A DNA stretch of 64,000 nt from Methanocaldococcus lauensis (GCA_902827205.1 LR792634.1:868001-932000); one strand, 5' to 3'; positions 1 through 9,499 are shown, numbered from the stretch's first letter. Made by a program: numbers and translations. Notes: generated by a model from the letters alone, not told the origin.

Positions 1-413
1 CTGTTATCGCTAAAAATAGAAACATCAATGTAGTTGAAAATACTACATCAGAAGAAAAATATGGAAATGCTATTAAGATAAATGCTGAAAGTAATAATAA
101 AAAGTTTTCAATTGTTGGAAGTATAATAAACAATAAGCCAGTTATCTTAGAAGTAGATGGATATGAAGTTAATTTTATTCCAGAAGGTGTTTTAGCAATT
201 ATTAAACACATAGATAGACCTGGCACAATTGGTAAAGTTTGTATAACTCTTGGAGATTATGGAATAAACATTGCAAGTATGCAGGTTGGTAGAAAAGAAC
301 CTGGAGGAGAGAGTGTAATGTTGTTAAACTTAGATCACACAGTTCCTGATGAGGTTATAGAGAAAATAAAAGAAATCCCAAATATTAAGGATGTGGCAAT
401 AGTTAATTTATAA
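1..413 (+). CDS. serA: D-3-phosphoglycerate dehydrogenase, C-terminal part (partial)
   Basis: The window opens inside this gene; the reading frame starts at base 3 and about 136 residues remain before TAA at 411-413. The visible part is the regulatory end of phosphoglycerate dehydrogenase, which oxidises 3-phosphoglycerate in the first step of serine synthesis. It holds the end of the intervening (ASB) domain, with SIINNKPVILEVDGYEVNF, followed by a complete ACT domain that begins near IKHIDRPGTIGKV and contains NIASMQVGRKEPGGE. ACT domains of this family bind serine. The catalytic and NAD-binding domains lie upstream of the window. The gene converges with the membrane-protein gene ending at 418, with only four bases between the stop codons. 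Confidence 0.85.
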   Translation, partial: VIAKNRNINVVENTTSEEKYGNAIKINAESNNKKFSIVGSIINNKPVILEVDGYEVNFIPEGVLAIIKHIDRPGTIGKVCITLGDYGINIASMQVGRKEPGGESVMLLNLDHTVPDEVIEKIKEIPNIKDVAIVNL

Positions 414-417
414 AAAA

Positions 418-1008
418 TTAAACTTTAATTTCAAATTTTTTAATTTCGTCAATATGCATTCTTTCTTTTAAAAACTCTTTTGGTATTAAATATAAATATT
501 TTGGCTCATAAGGTTCTCCTTTTAATCCTAAAATAACTGCATTAATATTTTCAGGATAATTTAGTTTTATAATTTCATTAATTGGATATGTTTTTTTAAA
601 TATAGGATATACTTTGTATCCTTTAAAGTATATTCCATCCTCTTTTAACTCCGCCCCTACATTTTTCAGATAATATATAAAGGTTTTTGTAGTTTCATCT
701 AAGTTATCTAAATTATTTAAGGAAATATTTTTTAGTTTATCTGAACTATCCTCTATCTCTATCCTCTTACCAAAGTTTATTTTTACATAGCCATTATTTG
801 AAACATCTTCAATTTTTATCTTCTTTCTCTTAATTTTATACCATATTTTTTTGAAAAAACCTTTTACTTTGTATTTAAACAAAATATAGATTAAAAATAC
901 CCCCAATATTACTAAAAATAAAGGTAGCATCAATATAGCTAATATTAATAGAATTAAAAATATTATAAAACCTTCTAAAATTCCCAATCTATAAACTTTA
1001 ATTTTCAT
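418..1008 (-). CDS. Hypothetical membrane-anchored protein
   Basis: A 196-residue protein that I cannot assign to a family. The N-terminal 50 residues contain a long hydrophobic stretch (about residues 11-46, rich in I, L and F), probably two closely spaced membrane segments or one hairpin. A very basic stretch ([15 protein letters not shown]) follows, consistent with a cytoplasmic boundary. The remaining 130 residues are soluble and mixed, with no recognisable catalytic motif. The ATG is preceded by GAGGGATTTAT, and the start overlaps the end of the upstream PP-loop gene by 11 bases, so the two are translationally coupled. A role linked to the PP-loop protein is only an inference from this coupling. 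Confidence 0.7.
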   Translation of the reverse strand: MKIKVYRLGILEGFIIFLILLILAILMLPLFLVILGVFLIYILFKYKVKGFFKKIWYKIKRKKIKIEDVSNNGYVKINFGKRIEIEDSSDKLKNISLNNLDNLDETTKTFIYYLKNVGAELKEDGIYFKGYKVYPIFKKTYPINEIIKLNYPENINAVILGLKGEPYEPKYLYLIPKEFLKERMHIDEIKKFEIKV

Positions 1009-1882
1009 ATAAATCCCTCAAAGATTTTTTAATTAATCTTACATATTCCTCCTTTTTTGGAACTACGATAATTTTTTTAGATGGGAGTTTTATTGACGCC
1101 CTAAAATTATATTTTTTTGCAACATCTGTAACTATTTTGTTGTATTTATATAGCTCATTAAATAAATCTTCACTTAATTTTACATCTTCATCAGCATACT
1201 GCAAACAACAACCCTCCCTCCAAAAACCAAACTTGTCTCCAACTTCATGTGCCTTTTCTATTTCAATATTGTAGTATTTCATCAAATTTAAAACATCCTC
1301 ATAAGATAATCTTATTAATGGTCTAAAAAATAAAATTTCCTTATCTTTACCTTTACTATACTTTTGAGGAACTGGTGTGAGTTCCATTTTGTTATAAACT
1401 ACTTTTCCATAAACTTCTCTCAAATAGTTCATTACTGCCCCAGAAACTTTTTCAAGAGCAGAGTCTCCTGTCATAATGATTCTAATTCCCCTCTCTTTTG
1501 CTATATCTACTGCCTTATCTTTCATTATATTTTTGCATATTCTACAGATACTACTTCCTTTAGCTCCTTTAATCCTTTTTAGCAATTCGTTAGTTATATC
1601 GTAATAAATGACTGGGATATTGTATCTTTGAGAGATTTTTTCAACCATTTTTTTTGAGACATCCCAACTCCATTTATGGTAAAAATGTATTAATGCATCT
1701 ATTTTTAGATTTAAATCTTTAGCTAAAGCTATTGCAGTTGAAGAATCCTTTCCACCACTTGCCATAACTACAATTTTTTCATTTAAGATATTCCTTTCTT
1801 TAAATTGCTCAATAATATCTTTTTTTAATTCATCCAAATTATTTAACTTTCTCTTATTTTTTGTCCATTCTGAAAACTCCAT
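998..1882 (-). CDS. PP-loop superfamily ATPase, probable RNA or cofactor sulfur-transfer/adenylating enzyme
   Basis: A 294-residue PP-loop enzyme. The ATP-pyrophosphatase motif SGGKDSS is at residues 42-48. A CxxC pair (C113, C116 in SICRICK) and a vicinal pair (C225, C226 in [10 protein letters not shown]) could carry a persulfide or a metal or Fe-S centre, as in tRNA thiolation enzymes of the TtcA/NcsA and MnmA groups. PP-loop proteins adenylate their substrate; here the substrate is not known. It lies 13 bases after the frameshifted tRNA methyltransferase in the same direction and overlaps the next membrane-protein gene, so a three-gene operon is likely. The tRNA context fits a tRNA thiolation role, but this is inference. 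It could also be a biosynthetic sulfurtransferase. Confidence 0.75.
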   Translation of the reverse strand: MEFSEWTKNKRKLNNLDELKKDIIEQFKERNILNEKIVVMASGGKDSSTAIALAKDLNLKIDALIHFYHKWSWDVSKKMVEKISQRYNIPVIYYDITNELLKRIKGAKGSSICRICKNIMKDKAVDIAKERGIRIIMTGDSALEKVSGAVMNYLREVYGKVVYNKMELTPVPQKYSKGKDKEILFFRPLIRLSYEDVLNLMKYYNIEIEKAHEVGDKFGFWREGCCLQYADEDVKLSEDLFNELYKYNKIVTDVAKKYNFRASIKLPSKKIIVVPKKEEYVRLIKKSLRDLYEN

Positions 1883-1894
1883 ATTTTCACTATT

Positions 1895-2954
1895 TTATAT
1901 CTTCCTATAAACATGAATATGCCTTATAAGTCCCTTATGAATGTATATCTTATAAAGACTTTCTAATTCCATATCATTAAGGTCTATTTTTTTAGGATAG
2001 GCAAAAACAAAATATCCATTCTTTTTAATGACATCTGGAAGTATTTTTAATATATTTTCAATTTCACCCTTCTTGGCTGTGGAAATCCCATAAGGTGGAT
2101 CTGTCACAATAGCATCAACTTTTTTTATTCCCAACTCACTTAAAAAATCTTTTACATGTTTAGCATCTAACCTCTTAACCTTTATTACTTTATTTAGTAG
2201 ATTATATTCTTCAAGGTTTATTAAAGTTCCAGAGGACATTCTCCAATCAATATCACAACCAATAAGTTTAGCCCCAATTAATCCCGCCTCAATTAAAAAC
2301 CCACCAGTCCCACAGAATGGGTCTAAAATAATATCTCCCTCTTTTACTCTTGCTAAATTTACCATAGCCCTCGCTAATTTAGGCAATATACATCCTGGAT
2401 GAAAATATTTTCTTAAATGAGGTCTATTTTTTTGAAAATATTCTCTATCTCTCATGCCTAATACATTTCCAATAATAAATGAATCCTTTAAGATAACTAC
2501 TCTAACTAATACATCTGGCTTAGTTAAATTTACTTTAGCATTAGTTTTTAATTTTATAATTCCTCCTATCTCTCTCAATCTTTAAAGAATCTATCTTTTT
2601 TGTAAAATCATCTTTATGTAGTTTTAAAACTCTAACAGCAAATGATTTATTTTCATCAATATCTTGATAATATTCAATATTGTCAATAAATGATTTAAAT
2701 GTATTAATAAAATCTTTTGTAATCTCGTCTATTAAGTTTATATCCCTATTTTCTAAATTATATCTAAAAATAACTCTATGTCCCTCATCTATATATCCAC
2801 TTCTCTTAATTATTTCTTTAACTGGGCTATTTTCAGTTAAAACATATCTCTTTAACCTCTCAACATTTCCTTTATATTTATATATGTCCAACAATGCCAT
2901 AAGCTCTCCATAAGGAAGTTCTTCATACTCTCCACTTAAAACATATCCAAACAT
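1895..2954 (-). pseudogene. tRNA (guanine(10)-N2)-dimethyltransferase (archaeal Trm-G10 type), frameshifted
   Basis: Two overlapping reading frames encode one protein. The first (2954 down to 2541) carries the N-terminal THUMP-type region, starting MFGYVLSGEYEELPYGE. The second (2578 down to 1895) carries the SAM-dependent methyltransferase domain, with DPFCGTGGFLIEA as SAM-binding motif I and the catalytic N-methyltransferase motif DPPYG. The junction falls in a (GA)4 run around 2570-2576. Adding one GA would join the frames as ...KIEREIGGIIK..., giving about 353 residues, near the expected family length. The enzyme dimethylates G10 of tRNA. Both halves look undecayed, so this may be a sequencing slip, a recent mutation or programmed frameshifting. 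Downstream genes follow closely in the same direction. Confidence 0.85.
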
Positions 2955-3009
2955 ATCAATCTCCTAAGTAGTTTTTTGATTTATTATAATATAGTTTTAA
3001 ATTAAAAAA

Positions 3010-4377
3010 TTAACTTCTATATTCTCCCTCTAACTTTAACATTGAATTTATTGCAATTATTCCAAATATCAGAGAAAAAATTCCAGATGTAAAGTCGCCA
3101 AATACTAAACTTATATATATTCCAAATATCCCTAAGCCCAAAATTACTGCAAATATGTATGCATAAGAGATATGACATACTAAAGACCTAAAAATAGCGA
3201 TTATTAAAGATTTTTCTCCTTTTCCAATACCTTGAAATAACGCTGATGTTGTTAATATAAAGGGAGTAAAGATTAAGTATAATGGAATAATCCTTAACGC
3301 CTTAACTAACTCCTCGTGAATTCCCATTGAAATTTTAGTATAAGTAAATAAATACGCTAATATTGGTGAGAATAGAACTATTAAAGAAACTATAACAATC
3401 TCCATTAAAACTCCTATCTTTATAGTGTAAAAATATGCTGTTTTTAGTTTTTTAAACTCTTTTGCTCCATAAGATGCTCCTAAAACTGATGTAGCACCAC
3501 TAGCTAATCCTAACATTGGAATAAATCCAAATTCAGTTATTCTCAATGCTCCTGTATATACAGCCAAATCTTTGCTGTCTCCAACTAACATAATTAACGA
3601 TGTCATTATAAAAAAAGATACTGCAACAGTTAAATCTATAAATGATGTAGGGAGTCCTACTCTAATTAAGTCAGAAATAATCTTTAAATCTGGTTTAAAA
3701 TTTTTTAAATTAACGGTAATGTAAGATGATTTTTTTATAAATAACTTATATGAAAGTATCAAAAGAGCTATAAAAACTGACAATATTGTGGCTATACTTG
3801 CTCCAATAATTCCTAAGTTCAGTTTGTAAATATATATTGGGTCTAAGATGATGTTTGAAACTGTCCCTACAATGCTCGCTATCATAACAATTTTTGTATT
3901 GCCCTCTCCTCTAAATATTCCATAAAGAGCGTCGCATAAATTAATTATAATAACTCCTAAAACTAAGATTTTAGAATATTCTACTGCCAAAGTTTTACAC
4001 AATCCATAGGTTCCCATTAAACTAAATATACTATTAAGATTTGGATAAACTAATATAATAAACAAAATCCCCATAATAATTGCCAAAACAATTCCATGAT
4101 TAGCCACTTTATTTGCCTCTTCTTTATTTCTTTCTCCTATTTTTCTTGATATTCCAGAACTTATTCCTATACTTAGACCCCAACTAATTGCATATACACT
4201 TATCAGTATAGGAAAACTCGCCCCTATAGCGGCTAATGCATTATATCCCAATCCAGAAACCCAAATACTATCTACTAAACTGTATATTGACTCAATAAAT
4301 GTTGCAACAATTATAGGCTTAGAAACATTAATAACTGCCTTTTTTGGATCATCTAAAAGTATTTTAACACTGTCCAT
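3010..4377 (-). CDS. MATE family multidrug/Na+-type efflux protein
   Basis: A 455-residue polytopic membrane protein with about twelve hydrophobic segments in the two-bundle layout of MATE transporters. Family-typical features are the N-terminal [24 protein letters not shown], broken here as [12 protein letters not shown] and GYNALAAIG, and the corresponding region in the second half ([18 protein letters not shown]). MATE proteins export cationic compounds using a Na+ or H+ gradient; the substrate cannot be told. The ATG follows a GGTGATAGTAA ribosome binding site. It is divergent from the tsr3 gene, with an 86-base promoter region between them, and it stands alone or leads into the frameshifted tRNA methyltransferase 56 bases downstream. 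Confidence 0.9.
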   Translation of the reverse strand: MDSVKILLDDPKKAVINVSKPIIVATFIESIYSLVDSIWVSGLGYNALAAIGASFPILISVYAISWGLSIGISSGISRKIGERNKEEANKVANHGIVLAIIMGILFIILVYPNLNSIFSLMGTYGLCKTLAVEYSKILVLGVIIINLCDALYGIFRGEGNTKIVMIASIVGTVSNIILDPIYIYKLNLGIIGASIATILSVFIALLILSYKLFIKKSSYITVNLKNFKPDLKIISDLIRVGLPTSFIDLTVAVSFFIMTSLIMLVGDSKDLAVYTGALRITEFGFIPMLGLASGATSVLGASYGAKEFKKLKTAYFYTIKIGVLMEIVIVSLIVLFSPILAYLFTYTKISMGIHEELVKALRIIPLYLIFTPFILTTSALFQGIGKGEKSLIIAIFRSLVCHISYAYIFAVILGLGIFGIYISLVFGDFTSGIFSLIFGIIAINSMLKLEGEYRS

Positions 4378-4463
4378 TTACTATCACCACAAAACAGTAA
4401 AGGATAAATATCACTTTCACATTTTAATTCTTTTTACTACACTCTAAAATCACTGTGATAAAA

Positions 4464-4976
4464 ATGCCCAAACTTTTCATATATCATGCAAACCAATGTA
4501 ATCCAAAAAAATGCACATCTCTAAAAATGGTTAAAATGGGTAATGCAATTTTATTAAAAAACCCTTATAAAGTTCCAAAAAACTCAATTATTTTAAATCC
4601 TTTTGCTGAAAAAGCAATATCTCCAGAGGATAAGAAAATCGTTGAAAAGTTTGGAATTACGGCCTTAGATTGCTCTTGGAAAGAGGCAGAATTAATATTT
4701 AAAAAATTTAAATTTAAAAATCAAAGAGCATTGCCATATTTAATTGCCTGCAACCCAGTAAATTATGGTAAGCCGTGTATGTTGTCAACCTTAGAAGCAT
4801 TTATCGCCGCACTATATATAACTAACTTTAAAGAGGAGGCACTAAATTTAACTGGATGTTTCAAATGGGCAGAAACATTTATAAATGTTAATTACGAACT
4901 ATTAGAAAGATATTCTCAGGCTAAAAATTCAACTGATATAATAAAAATTCAAGAAGAATATTTAAAAAATAAATGA
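4464..4976 (+). CDS. tsr3: 16S rRNA aminocarboxypropyltransferase Tsr3 (DUF367)
   Basis: The protein matches the Tsr3/DUF367 family, which transfers the 3-amino-3-carboxypropyl group from S-adenosylmethionine to a modified uridine of small-subunit rRNA. The N-terminal [16 protein letters not shown] (RLI-like/Tsr3 motif), [10 protein letters not shown] and [17 protein letters not shown] are characteristic. I place the start at ATG 4464 ([10 protein letters not shown]) because TGTGAT at 4454-4459 acts as its GGTGA-like ribosome binding site; the in-frame GTG at 4455 sits inside that site. The predicted length is 170 residues. The L40e gene starts ten bases after the stop codon, so the two ribosome-related genes are cotranscribed. 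Confidence 0.9.
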   Translation: MPKLFIYHANQCNPKKCTSLKMVKMGNAILLKNPYKVPKNSIILNPFAEKAISPEDKKIVEKFGITALDCSWKEAELIFKKFKFKNQRALPYLIACNPVNYGKPCMLSTLEAFIAALYITNFKEEALNLTGCFKWAETFINVNYELLERYSQAKNSTDIIKIQEEYLKNK

Positions 4977-4986
4977 AGGTGAAACA

Positions 4987-5130
4987 ATGCCATTCGAAGA
5001 GGCAATGAAAAGATTATTTATGAAAAAAATATGTATGAGATGTAATGCAAGAAACCCATGGAGAGCTACAAAGTGTAGAAAATGTGGTTACAAAGGTTTG
5101 AGACCTAAAGCTAAGGAGCCAAGAGGATAA
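4987..5130 (+). CDS. rpl40e: Large-subunit ribosomal protein L40e
   Basis: A 47-residue zinc-ribbon ribosomal protein. The sequence starts [20 protein letters not shown] and has two CxxC pairs (ICMRCNAR and TKCRKCGY) that bind one zinc ion, followed by a basic tail ending KAKEPRG. Length and cysteine spacing are those of archaeal L40e. The ribosome binding site AGGTGA lies six bases before the ATG. It follows tsr3 by ten bases. About 210 AT-rich bases without a gene follow, which hold the promoter region of the next cluster. Confidence 0.95.
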   Translation: MPFEEAMKRLFMKKICMRCNARNPWRATKCRKCGYKGLRPKAKEPRG

Positions 5131-5340
5131 ACGAATTATTTTTATTATTTTTCAAATCTTTTTTATTCTATCTTATTAATGTTTAAGTAAAATTGATAAA
5201 CATTGATGTGCTCTATTTTTAAATTTCATTCATATATAATAATATTATTATAAATATATTATTACGAAATCTGAACCATTATTTTATTATAGTATTTAAT
5301 TAATGTTAAAAATAAAAATATAATATAATGAGATGATACT

Positions 5341-6108
5341 ATGAAAAATATTTTAAAATTAGTTGTAGTGTCATTAGTTATTTTAGGAGTTTTTTTCTCT
5401 GGGTGTGTAACTCAAAATACGGAGAATACTCAGACGCAAAATATACAAAGTAATCAGAACAACAACCAGATAACTCCCCAAAATCAAAATATAATAAGTA
5501 TGTACAAAGGAAAAATAGTAGGAAATAATGGAGCAATAAATGATAGTTTAATGTGCAATATAATTATAGATATGCCCAAACAGACAATAAGTGAAGAAGA
5601 AAAAGAAGGATTAATTGAGATGAGAGAAGAGGAGAAATTGGCAAGAGATTTATATTTAACATTATACAATAAATGGAAATTGCAAATATTCAAGAATATT
5701 GCAAATGCTGAGCAAACTCACACAGATGCTATTAAATGTCTATTAAGAAAGTATAATATCACAGACCCAGTTAAAACTGATGAAGTCGGAAAATTCTCAA
5801 ATCCAAAATTTGAAGATCTATATAATAAGTTAGTTGAAGATGGAAGTAAATCAGTTGTTGATGCATTGAAAGTTGGAGCTACTATTGAAGATTTAGATAT
5901 AGCTGACTTACAACATTGGATAAATAAAACTGACAATGAAGATATAAAATTTGTTTATGAAAACTTAATGAAAGGTTCAAGAAACCATATGAGAGCCTTT
6001 ATAAGAATGTTAAAACAATATGGTGCAAACTATACTCCTCAATATATAAGTAAAGAAGAGTTTGAGCAAATAATAAATACTCAAACTGAGAGAGGTTATG
6101 CCAAATAA
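5341..6108 (+). CDS. DUF2202 ferritin-like lipoprotein
   Basis: A 255-residue exported protein. The signal is lipoprotein-like: MKNILKLVVVSLVILGVFF, then SGC with C22 as the probable lipidated cysteine. A Q/N/T-rich linker (residues about 24-55) precedes a four-helix DUF2202 domain. That domain carries acidic and histidine residues in ferritin-like positions: EEEKLARDLY, NAEQTHTDA and KGSRNHMRAF. DUF2202 proteins are predicted diiron or ferritin-like proteins of unknown activity. The gene opens a four-gene run with a cysteine-rich exported protein and two polyferredoxin membrane proteins, so a redox role at the outer face of the membrane is inferred. The 210-base upstream gap contains several TATA-like stretches. 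Confidence 0.8.
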   Translation: MKNILKLVVVSLVILGVFFSGCVTQNTENTQTQNIQSNQNNNQITPQNQNIISMYKGKIVGNNGAINDSLMCNIIIDMPKQTISEEEKEGLIEMREEEKLARDLYLTLYNKWKLQIFKNIANAEQTHTDAIKCLLRKYNITDPVKTDEVGKFSNPKFEDLYNKLVEDGSKSVVDALKVGATIEDLDIADLQHWINKTDNEDIKFVYENLMKGSRNHMRAFIRMLKQYGANYTPQYISKEEFEQIINTQTERGYAK

Positions 6109-6119
6109 GGTGAGGTAAT

Positions 6120-6752
6120 ATGAAAAAGTTATTTACTATTTTTTTACTTTTTTCGTTTCTTTTTTCAATATTAACATTATCTTTTGCATGGAATGACTGC
6201 CCCTATGGAAGAGTAAATTGCACATATCCAGGAGAATGTGGAAGGTATATAGATACTAATAATAATGGAATTTGCGACCACAGTGAGCCACCACCATCTA
6301 ATGTAGAAAATAATGAAAATAATAATATTGTAATAGAAGATAATACAAATAATGTAAATATTGAACTAACTGAGGAATTTATTAATGAATATGTGACTTT
6401 ATCAGGTAAAGAGTTAAGATTATACACTATTAAAGAAATTTGTGATAAATATGGAATAAATCCAAAATGTCTAAAAGAAAAATTAAATATTATTGATGTT
6501 TCTGATGATACTACATTTGATGAAATAAAAAAGATTTATGGAATTCCTCCAAGCGTAGTTAAGAAGGCAATAGTAGAATGTATGATTGAAGAGGGAAAAA
6601 TTAAATTAAATGTAACTCAAAACATATCAATCAATAATTTAAAGACAAATACTGTAAATGAAGAAAATAAGAATGAATCAATTATTGATAAAATAGTATC
6701 TTTCCTATTCTCAACGATAAATTTAAGAGATATTTTACTTGGGTGGTTATAA
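6120..6752 (+). CDS. Exported protein with Cys-rich Ca-binding-like motif and two HTH-like repeats
   Basis: A 210-residue protein with a cleavable signal peptide ([20 protein letters not shown], cut after SFA). The mature N-terminus has four cysteines in [15 protein letters not shown] and a calcium-loop-like [13 protein letters not shown]; this combination is common at the N-terminus of archaeal 4Fe-4S membrane proteins of the NapH type. Two short related helical repeats follow: [20 protein letters not shown] and [20 protein letters not shown]. The C-terminus ends in a hydrophobic helix ([20 protein letters not shown]). The stop codon abuts the ATG of the next polyferredoxin gene with no gap, so the two are coupled and probably form one membrane complex. 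The exact function is unknown. Confidence 0.7.
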   Translation: MKKLFTIFLLFSFLFSILTLSFAWNDCPYGRVNCTYPGECGRYIDTNNNGICDHSEPPPSNVENNENNNIVIEDNTNNVNIELTEEFINEYVTLSGKELRLYTIKEICDKYGINPKCLKEKLNIIDVSDDTTFDEIKKIYGIPPSVVKKAIVECMIEEGKIKLNVTQNISINNLKTNTVNEENKNESIIDKIVSFLFSTINLRDILLGWL

Positions 6753-7457
6753 ATGGATAAAATTCAGATATTGAGAAAAATATCTCAAATTTTCTTTTTT
6801 ATTTATTTTGTTTTCTTAACAAGTTTTTGTTTGTGCTTTTTTGGAATTATTGAGAAATTTATTTTAAAAGGAACTGTTGGGCAGTTGATTGTTAAATTAA
6901 TTATTATTGTTGTTTTAACTTTATTATTGGGGAGGGTATTTTGTGACTGGATGTGTCCATTGGGATTTTTGTTTGAATTATCCTATAAATTAAGAGTAAA
7001 GATTTTTAAGATAAAAAAACTTCCTAAGGTTGATGAGAAAATTCACAATAAATTAATATATTTAAGATATGTAGTATTAATACCTTCTTTAATATTAACT
7101 TACTATTTATCGACTTATGCCTTTTGTCAAGTTTGTCCAATTGGATTTTTAACTAATCTTTATGGAACAGTTATTTCTCTTATAATTTTAATTGTCTTTT
7201 TAATTATTTCTTTCTTTATTCCAATGGCTTTTTGTAGGTATTTTTGCCCATTAGGTGCATTTTTATCGATATTTTCAATAAAGCCAATATTTCAACTAAA
7301 AACAAATGATAACTGCGTTAAATGTAAGTTATGTGAGTTCAAATGCCCGATGCAAATAAAAATAACTAAAAATCTTGACCAAAAAGAATGTGTAAGATGT
7401 TTTGAATGTAAAAGTAACTGTAAAAAAGAAGGTTTATCATTTTCTTATAAAAACTAA
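6753..7457 (+). CDS. NapH/MauN-type 4Fe-4S membrane protein
   Basis: A 234-residue polytopic protein with about four to five membrane segments. Cysteine motifs are CDWMCPLGFLFEL and CRYFCPLGAF at membrane boundaries, CQVCPIGFL between them, and two ferredoxin-like clusters at the C-terminus (CVKCKLCEFKCPMQI and CVRCFECKSNC). This is the layout of NapH/YccM-type quinol or electron-transfer proteins, which pass electrons across the membrane through 4Fe-4S clusters. The C-terminal clusters should be cytoplasmic. The gene starts directly at the stop codon of the exported Cys-rich protein. It is closely related to the next gene and is probably a tandem duplicate. Confidence 0.8.
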   Translation: MDKIQILRKISQIFFFIYFVFLTSFCLCFFGIIEKFILKGTVGQLIVKLIIIVVLTLLLGRVFCDWMCPLGFLFELSYKLRVKIFKIKKLPKVDEKIHNKLIYLRYVVLIPSLILTYYLSTYAFCQVCPIGFLTNLYGTVISLIILIVFLIISFFIPMAFCRYFCPLGAFLSIFSIKPIFQLKTNDNCVKCKLCEFKCPMQIKITKNLDQKECVRCFECKSNCKKEGLSFSYKN

Positions 7458-7540
7458 TTATTTTATGAATAATTGGTTAAAAATCTTTTTATATTGTTAG
7501 AGATTTTAAATTTTTTTATTCTAATAAATATGGTGAAAAT

Positions 7541-8218
7541 ATGGACAAAATTCAAATATTGAGGAAAGTATCTCAAACATTCTTTTTTATAAGAGCATTA
7601 TTAACTGGTTTTTATTTAAGTATAATTGGCTTTGTTTGGAAATTTATTTTTGGATATGGTAACTTTTCTAATTTTAGAATTATAGCCATTATATTGGCAA
7701 TTATTGGTGGAAGAATATTCTGTGGATGGATGTGTCCTTTTGGATTCTTATTTGATTTAACATATAAATTGAGAGTAAAAATTTTTAAGATAAAAAAACT
7801 CCCAACGGTTCCAGAGTATATACACAATAAACTAAAATATTTTAAGTATTTTGTTTTAATTGTAGTTATTGTCTTAGGTTATACATTTGGATTTAAAGTA
7901 TTTACTGATTTATATTTATTATCATACTCATTGTTGATTTTATTTTTGGTTTTAGGCTTTATTTATCCAAGATTCTTTTGTAGATATGTTTGTCCAGTAG
8001 GGGCATTGTTAAGTATATTTTCAAGAATTTCTATATTTAAATTAATACTAAATAAAGATAAATGTGTAGGTTGTAAATTGTGTGAGAGAAAATGTCCAAT
8101 GCAGATAAAAATAGTAGATGTAGATGTTGATAAAATAAACCAGATGGAATGTGTAAGATGCTTTGAGTGTATGAGTGCGTGTAGAAAAGAAAGCTTATCA
8201 TTTTCTTATAAAAAATAG
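7541..8218 (+). CDS. NapH/MauN-type 4Fe-4S membrane protein, paralogue of the preceding gene
   Basis: A 225-residue protein that begins with nearly the same residues as its neighbour (MDKIQILRKVSQTFFFI). It keeps the CGWMCPFGFLFDL and CRYVCPVGALL boundary motifs and the two C-terminal clusters, CVGCKLCERKCPMQI and CVRCFECMSACRKE. It lacks the central CQVCPIGF motif of the first copy, so the two may differ in cluster content. GGTGAAAAT precedes the ATG, and an 83-base gap separates the copies. The duplication and divergence suggest either a heteromeric membrane complex or two alternative modules working with the DUF2202 lipoprotein. It converges with psmA, 20 bases away. Confidence 0.8.
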   Translation: MDKIQILRKVSQTFFFIRALLTGFYLSIIGFVWKFIFGYGNFSNFRIIAIILAIIGGRIFCGWMCPFGFLFDLTYKLRVKIFKIKKLPTVPEYIHNKLKYFKYFVLIVVIVLGYTFGFKVFTDLYLLSYSLLILFLVLGFIYPRFFCRYVCPVGALLSIFSRISIFKLILNKDKCVGCKLCERKCPMQIKIVDVDVDKINQMECVRCFECMSACRKESLSFSYKK

Positions 8219-8238
8219 TTATATTTTTATAATATTAC

Positions 8239-8997
8239 TTATTTTTTATTTTCATCTTTTTTTTCTTCTTTACTTAGTTTTTCTTTAACATTTTCGATAA
8301 TATTTTTTATTTTTTCAGTAGGCACTTTTTTAAATTGGGCATCTTTAATAGATATTATACATACATCTACATTTTCTGGTTTTATATCTTCATTAGCTTT
8401 TGTTAAAGCAGTAATAGCTAAATTTAAAGATTCATCTAAAGTTAAATCCTCCTTATATTCTTTTTCTAAGAACTCCATAACAACTGGTCTTCCACTACCG
8501 ATTGCCGTTGCCTTATACTCAATTAAAGCCCCACTTGGGTCTGTTTCAAACAATCTTGCTTCATCTTTATCAATCCCAGCGAGTAATAGTGAAACTCCAA
8601 ACGGTCTAACTCCTCCATGCTGAGTATATGCCTGCTTAATATCACAAATTTTCTTTGCTAACAATTCGATAGGAATTTCTTCACCATAAGTTAATCTATA
8701 AATTTGTGCCTCTAATCTTGCTCTGTCTATTAAAACTCTCGCATCAGCGACTAACCCTGATGTAGCTGCAGCAACATGATCATCAATTTGGAATATTTTT
8801 TCTATTGATCTAATTTTTACGAGTCTGCTTGTTATTCTCCTATCTACTGCTAACACTACTCCCTCTTTGCAAGTTATTCCTATCGCTGTAGTACCTCTCC
8901 TTACAGCCTCTCTGGCATACTCTACTTGATATAGTCTCCCTTCTGGACTGAATACTGTAATTGCTCTATCATAGGCACTGGGTGGAACCATTTGCAT
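8239..8997 (-). CDS. psmA: Proteasome subunit alpha
   Basis: A 252-residue 20S proteasome alpha subunit. The N-terminal A-type signature YDRAITVFSPEGRLYQVEYA follows the gate-forming residues MQMVPPSA. Further family motifs are GTTAIGITCKEGVVLAVD, HGGVRPFGVSLL and SGALIEYKATAIGSGR. Alpha subunits form the outer heptameric rings that gate access to the proteolytic chamber and bind the PAN ATPase. The C-terminus is a charged, lysine-rich tail (about the last 35 residues), as in related species. A TATA-like ATTAATATATAAAG (minus strand, 9044-9057) lies about 50-60 bases before the ATG. The gene is divergent from the HesB-like selenoprotein gene. Confidence 0.95.
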   Translation of the reverse strand: MQMVPPSAYDRAITVFSPEGRLYQVEYAREAVRRGTTAIGITCKEGVVLAVDRRITSRLVKIRSIEKIFQIDDHVAAATSGLVADARVLIDRARLEAQIYRLTYGEEIPIELLAKKICDIKQAYTQHGGVRPFGVSLLLAGIDKDEARLFETDPSGALIEYKATAIGSGRPVVMEFLEKEYKEDLTLDESLNLAITALTKANEDIKPENVDVCIISIKDAQFKKVPTEKIKNIIENVKEKLSKEEKKDENKK

Positions 8998-9043
8998 AAT
9001 TTTCCCTCCAATATAATTGTTATTAATGGCTGATAAAATTAAA

Positions 9044-9165
9044 CTTTATATATTAATAATTGTTTTTATTTTTTATTCTTTTCCTTCTATTGTTCATTAT
9101 TTGTATGTTGTGTTTGCAAACTATGATTGTGTATGATAGTGTCATAACCGTAAATTATATATATG
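9044..9165. promoter_or_regulatory. Divergent promoter region between psmA and the HesB-like selenoprotein gene
   Basis: Two archaeal TATA-like boxes face away from each other. On the minus strand, 9044-9057 reads ATTAATATATAAAG and serves psmA. On the plus strand, 9152-9165 reads AAATTATATATATG, about 50 bases before the ATG at 9212, and serves the selenoprotein gene. The bases between are AT-rich without a clear operator. The assignment rests on TATA-like sequence and spacing only. Confidence 0.5.
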
Positions 9166-9211
9166 AGAAGTTAAGACAAATAATAAATGTAAATAGTGAA
9201 GGTGATAATCA

Positions 9212-9499
9212 ATGAAGAAGGTAAATATATCAGATGAAGCTAAACAGTTTATCCTACATAAATTAAAAAAAGTAAATAAGGATACTATAATTATACACTT
9301 TGATGGTTTTGGGTGAGGAGGACCTAAATTTGGGATATCCATTGGACAACCAAACGAAAAAGATAAATTAATTTATGATAATGAATTTAAAATCTATATA
9401 GACCCTATCGCTGACCAATGGTTAGATGAAGTTACTCTTACTTTAAGAAGATCAATATTTGGAAAGTATATTAAAATAAAAGGTAGCGGAGAGTGCTAA
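9212..9499 (+). CDS. HesB/IscA-like selenoprotein with in-frame UGA (Sec35)
   Basis: A reading frame of 96 codons with ATG at 9212 behind GGTGATAATCA and TAA at 9497-9499. It is interrupted only by TGA at 9314-9316 (codon 35). Reading that codon as selenocysteine gives 95 residues, with FDGFG-U-GGPKFGIS around it and KGSGEC at the end. The position of U matches the first conserved cysteine of HesB/IscA Fe-S carrier proteins; C95 matches a C-terminal cysteine. An archaeal SECIS hairpin overlaps the stop codon. A HesB-like selenoprotein is known from M. jannaschii and related methanogens. The protein may act in Fe-S or redox chemistry; its precise role is not established. A standard ORF caller would split or miss this gene. 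Confidence 0.9.

Noticed and set aside
9314-9316. TGA as an inactivating stop (pseudogene)
   Set aside because: The frame continues with conserved sequence, the TGA replaces a family cysteine, and a SECIS follows.
9142-9342. Minus-strand ORF of 66 codons
   Set aside because: It is a shadow of the HesB-like selenoprotein gene on the plus strand, which has a ribosome binding site, family motifs and a SECIS.
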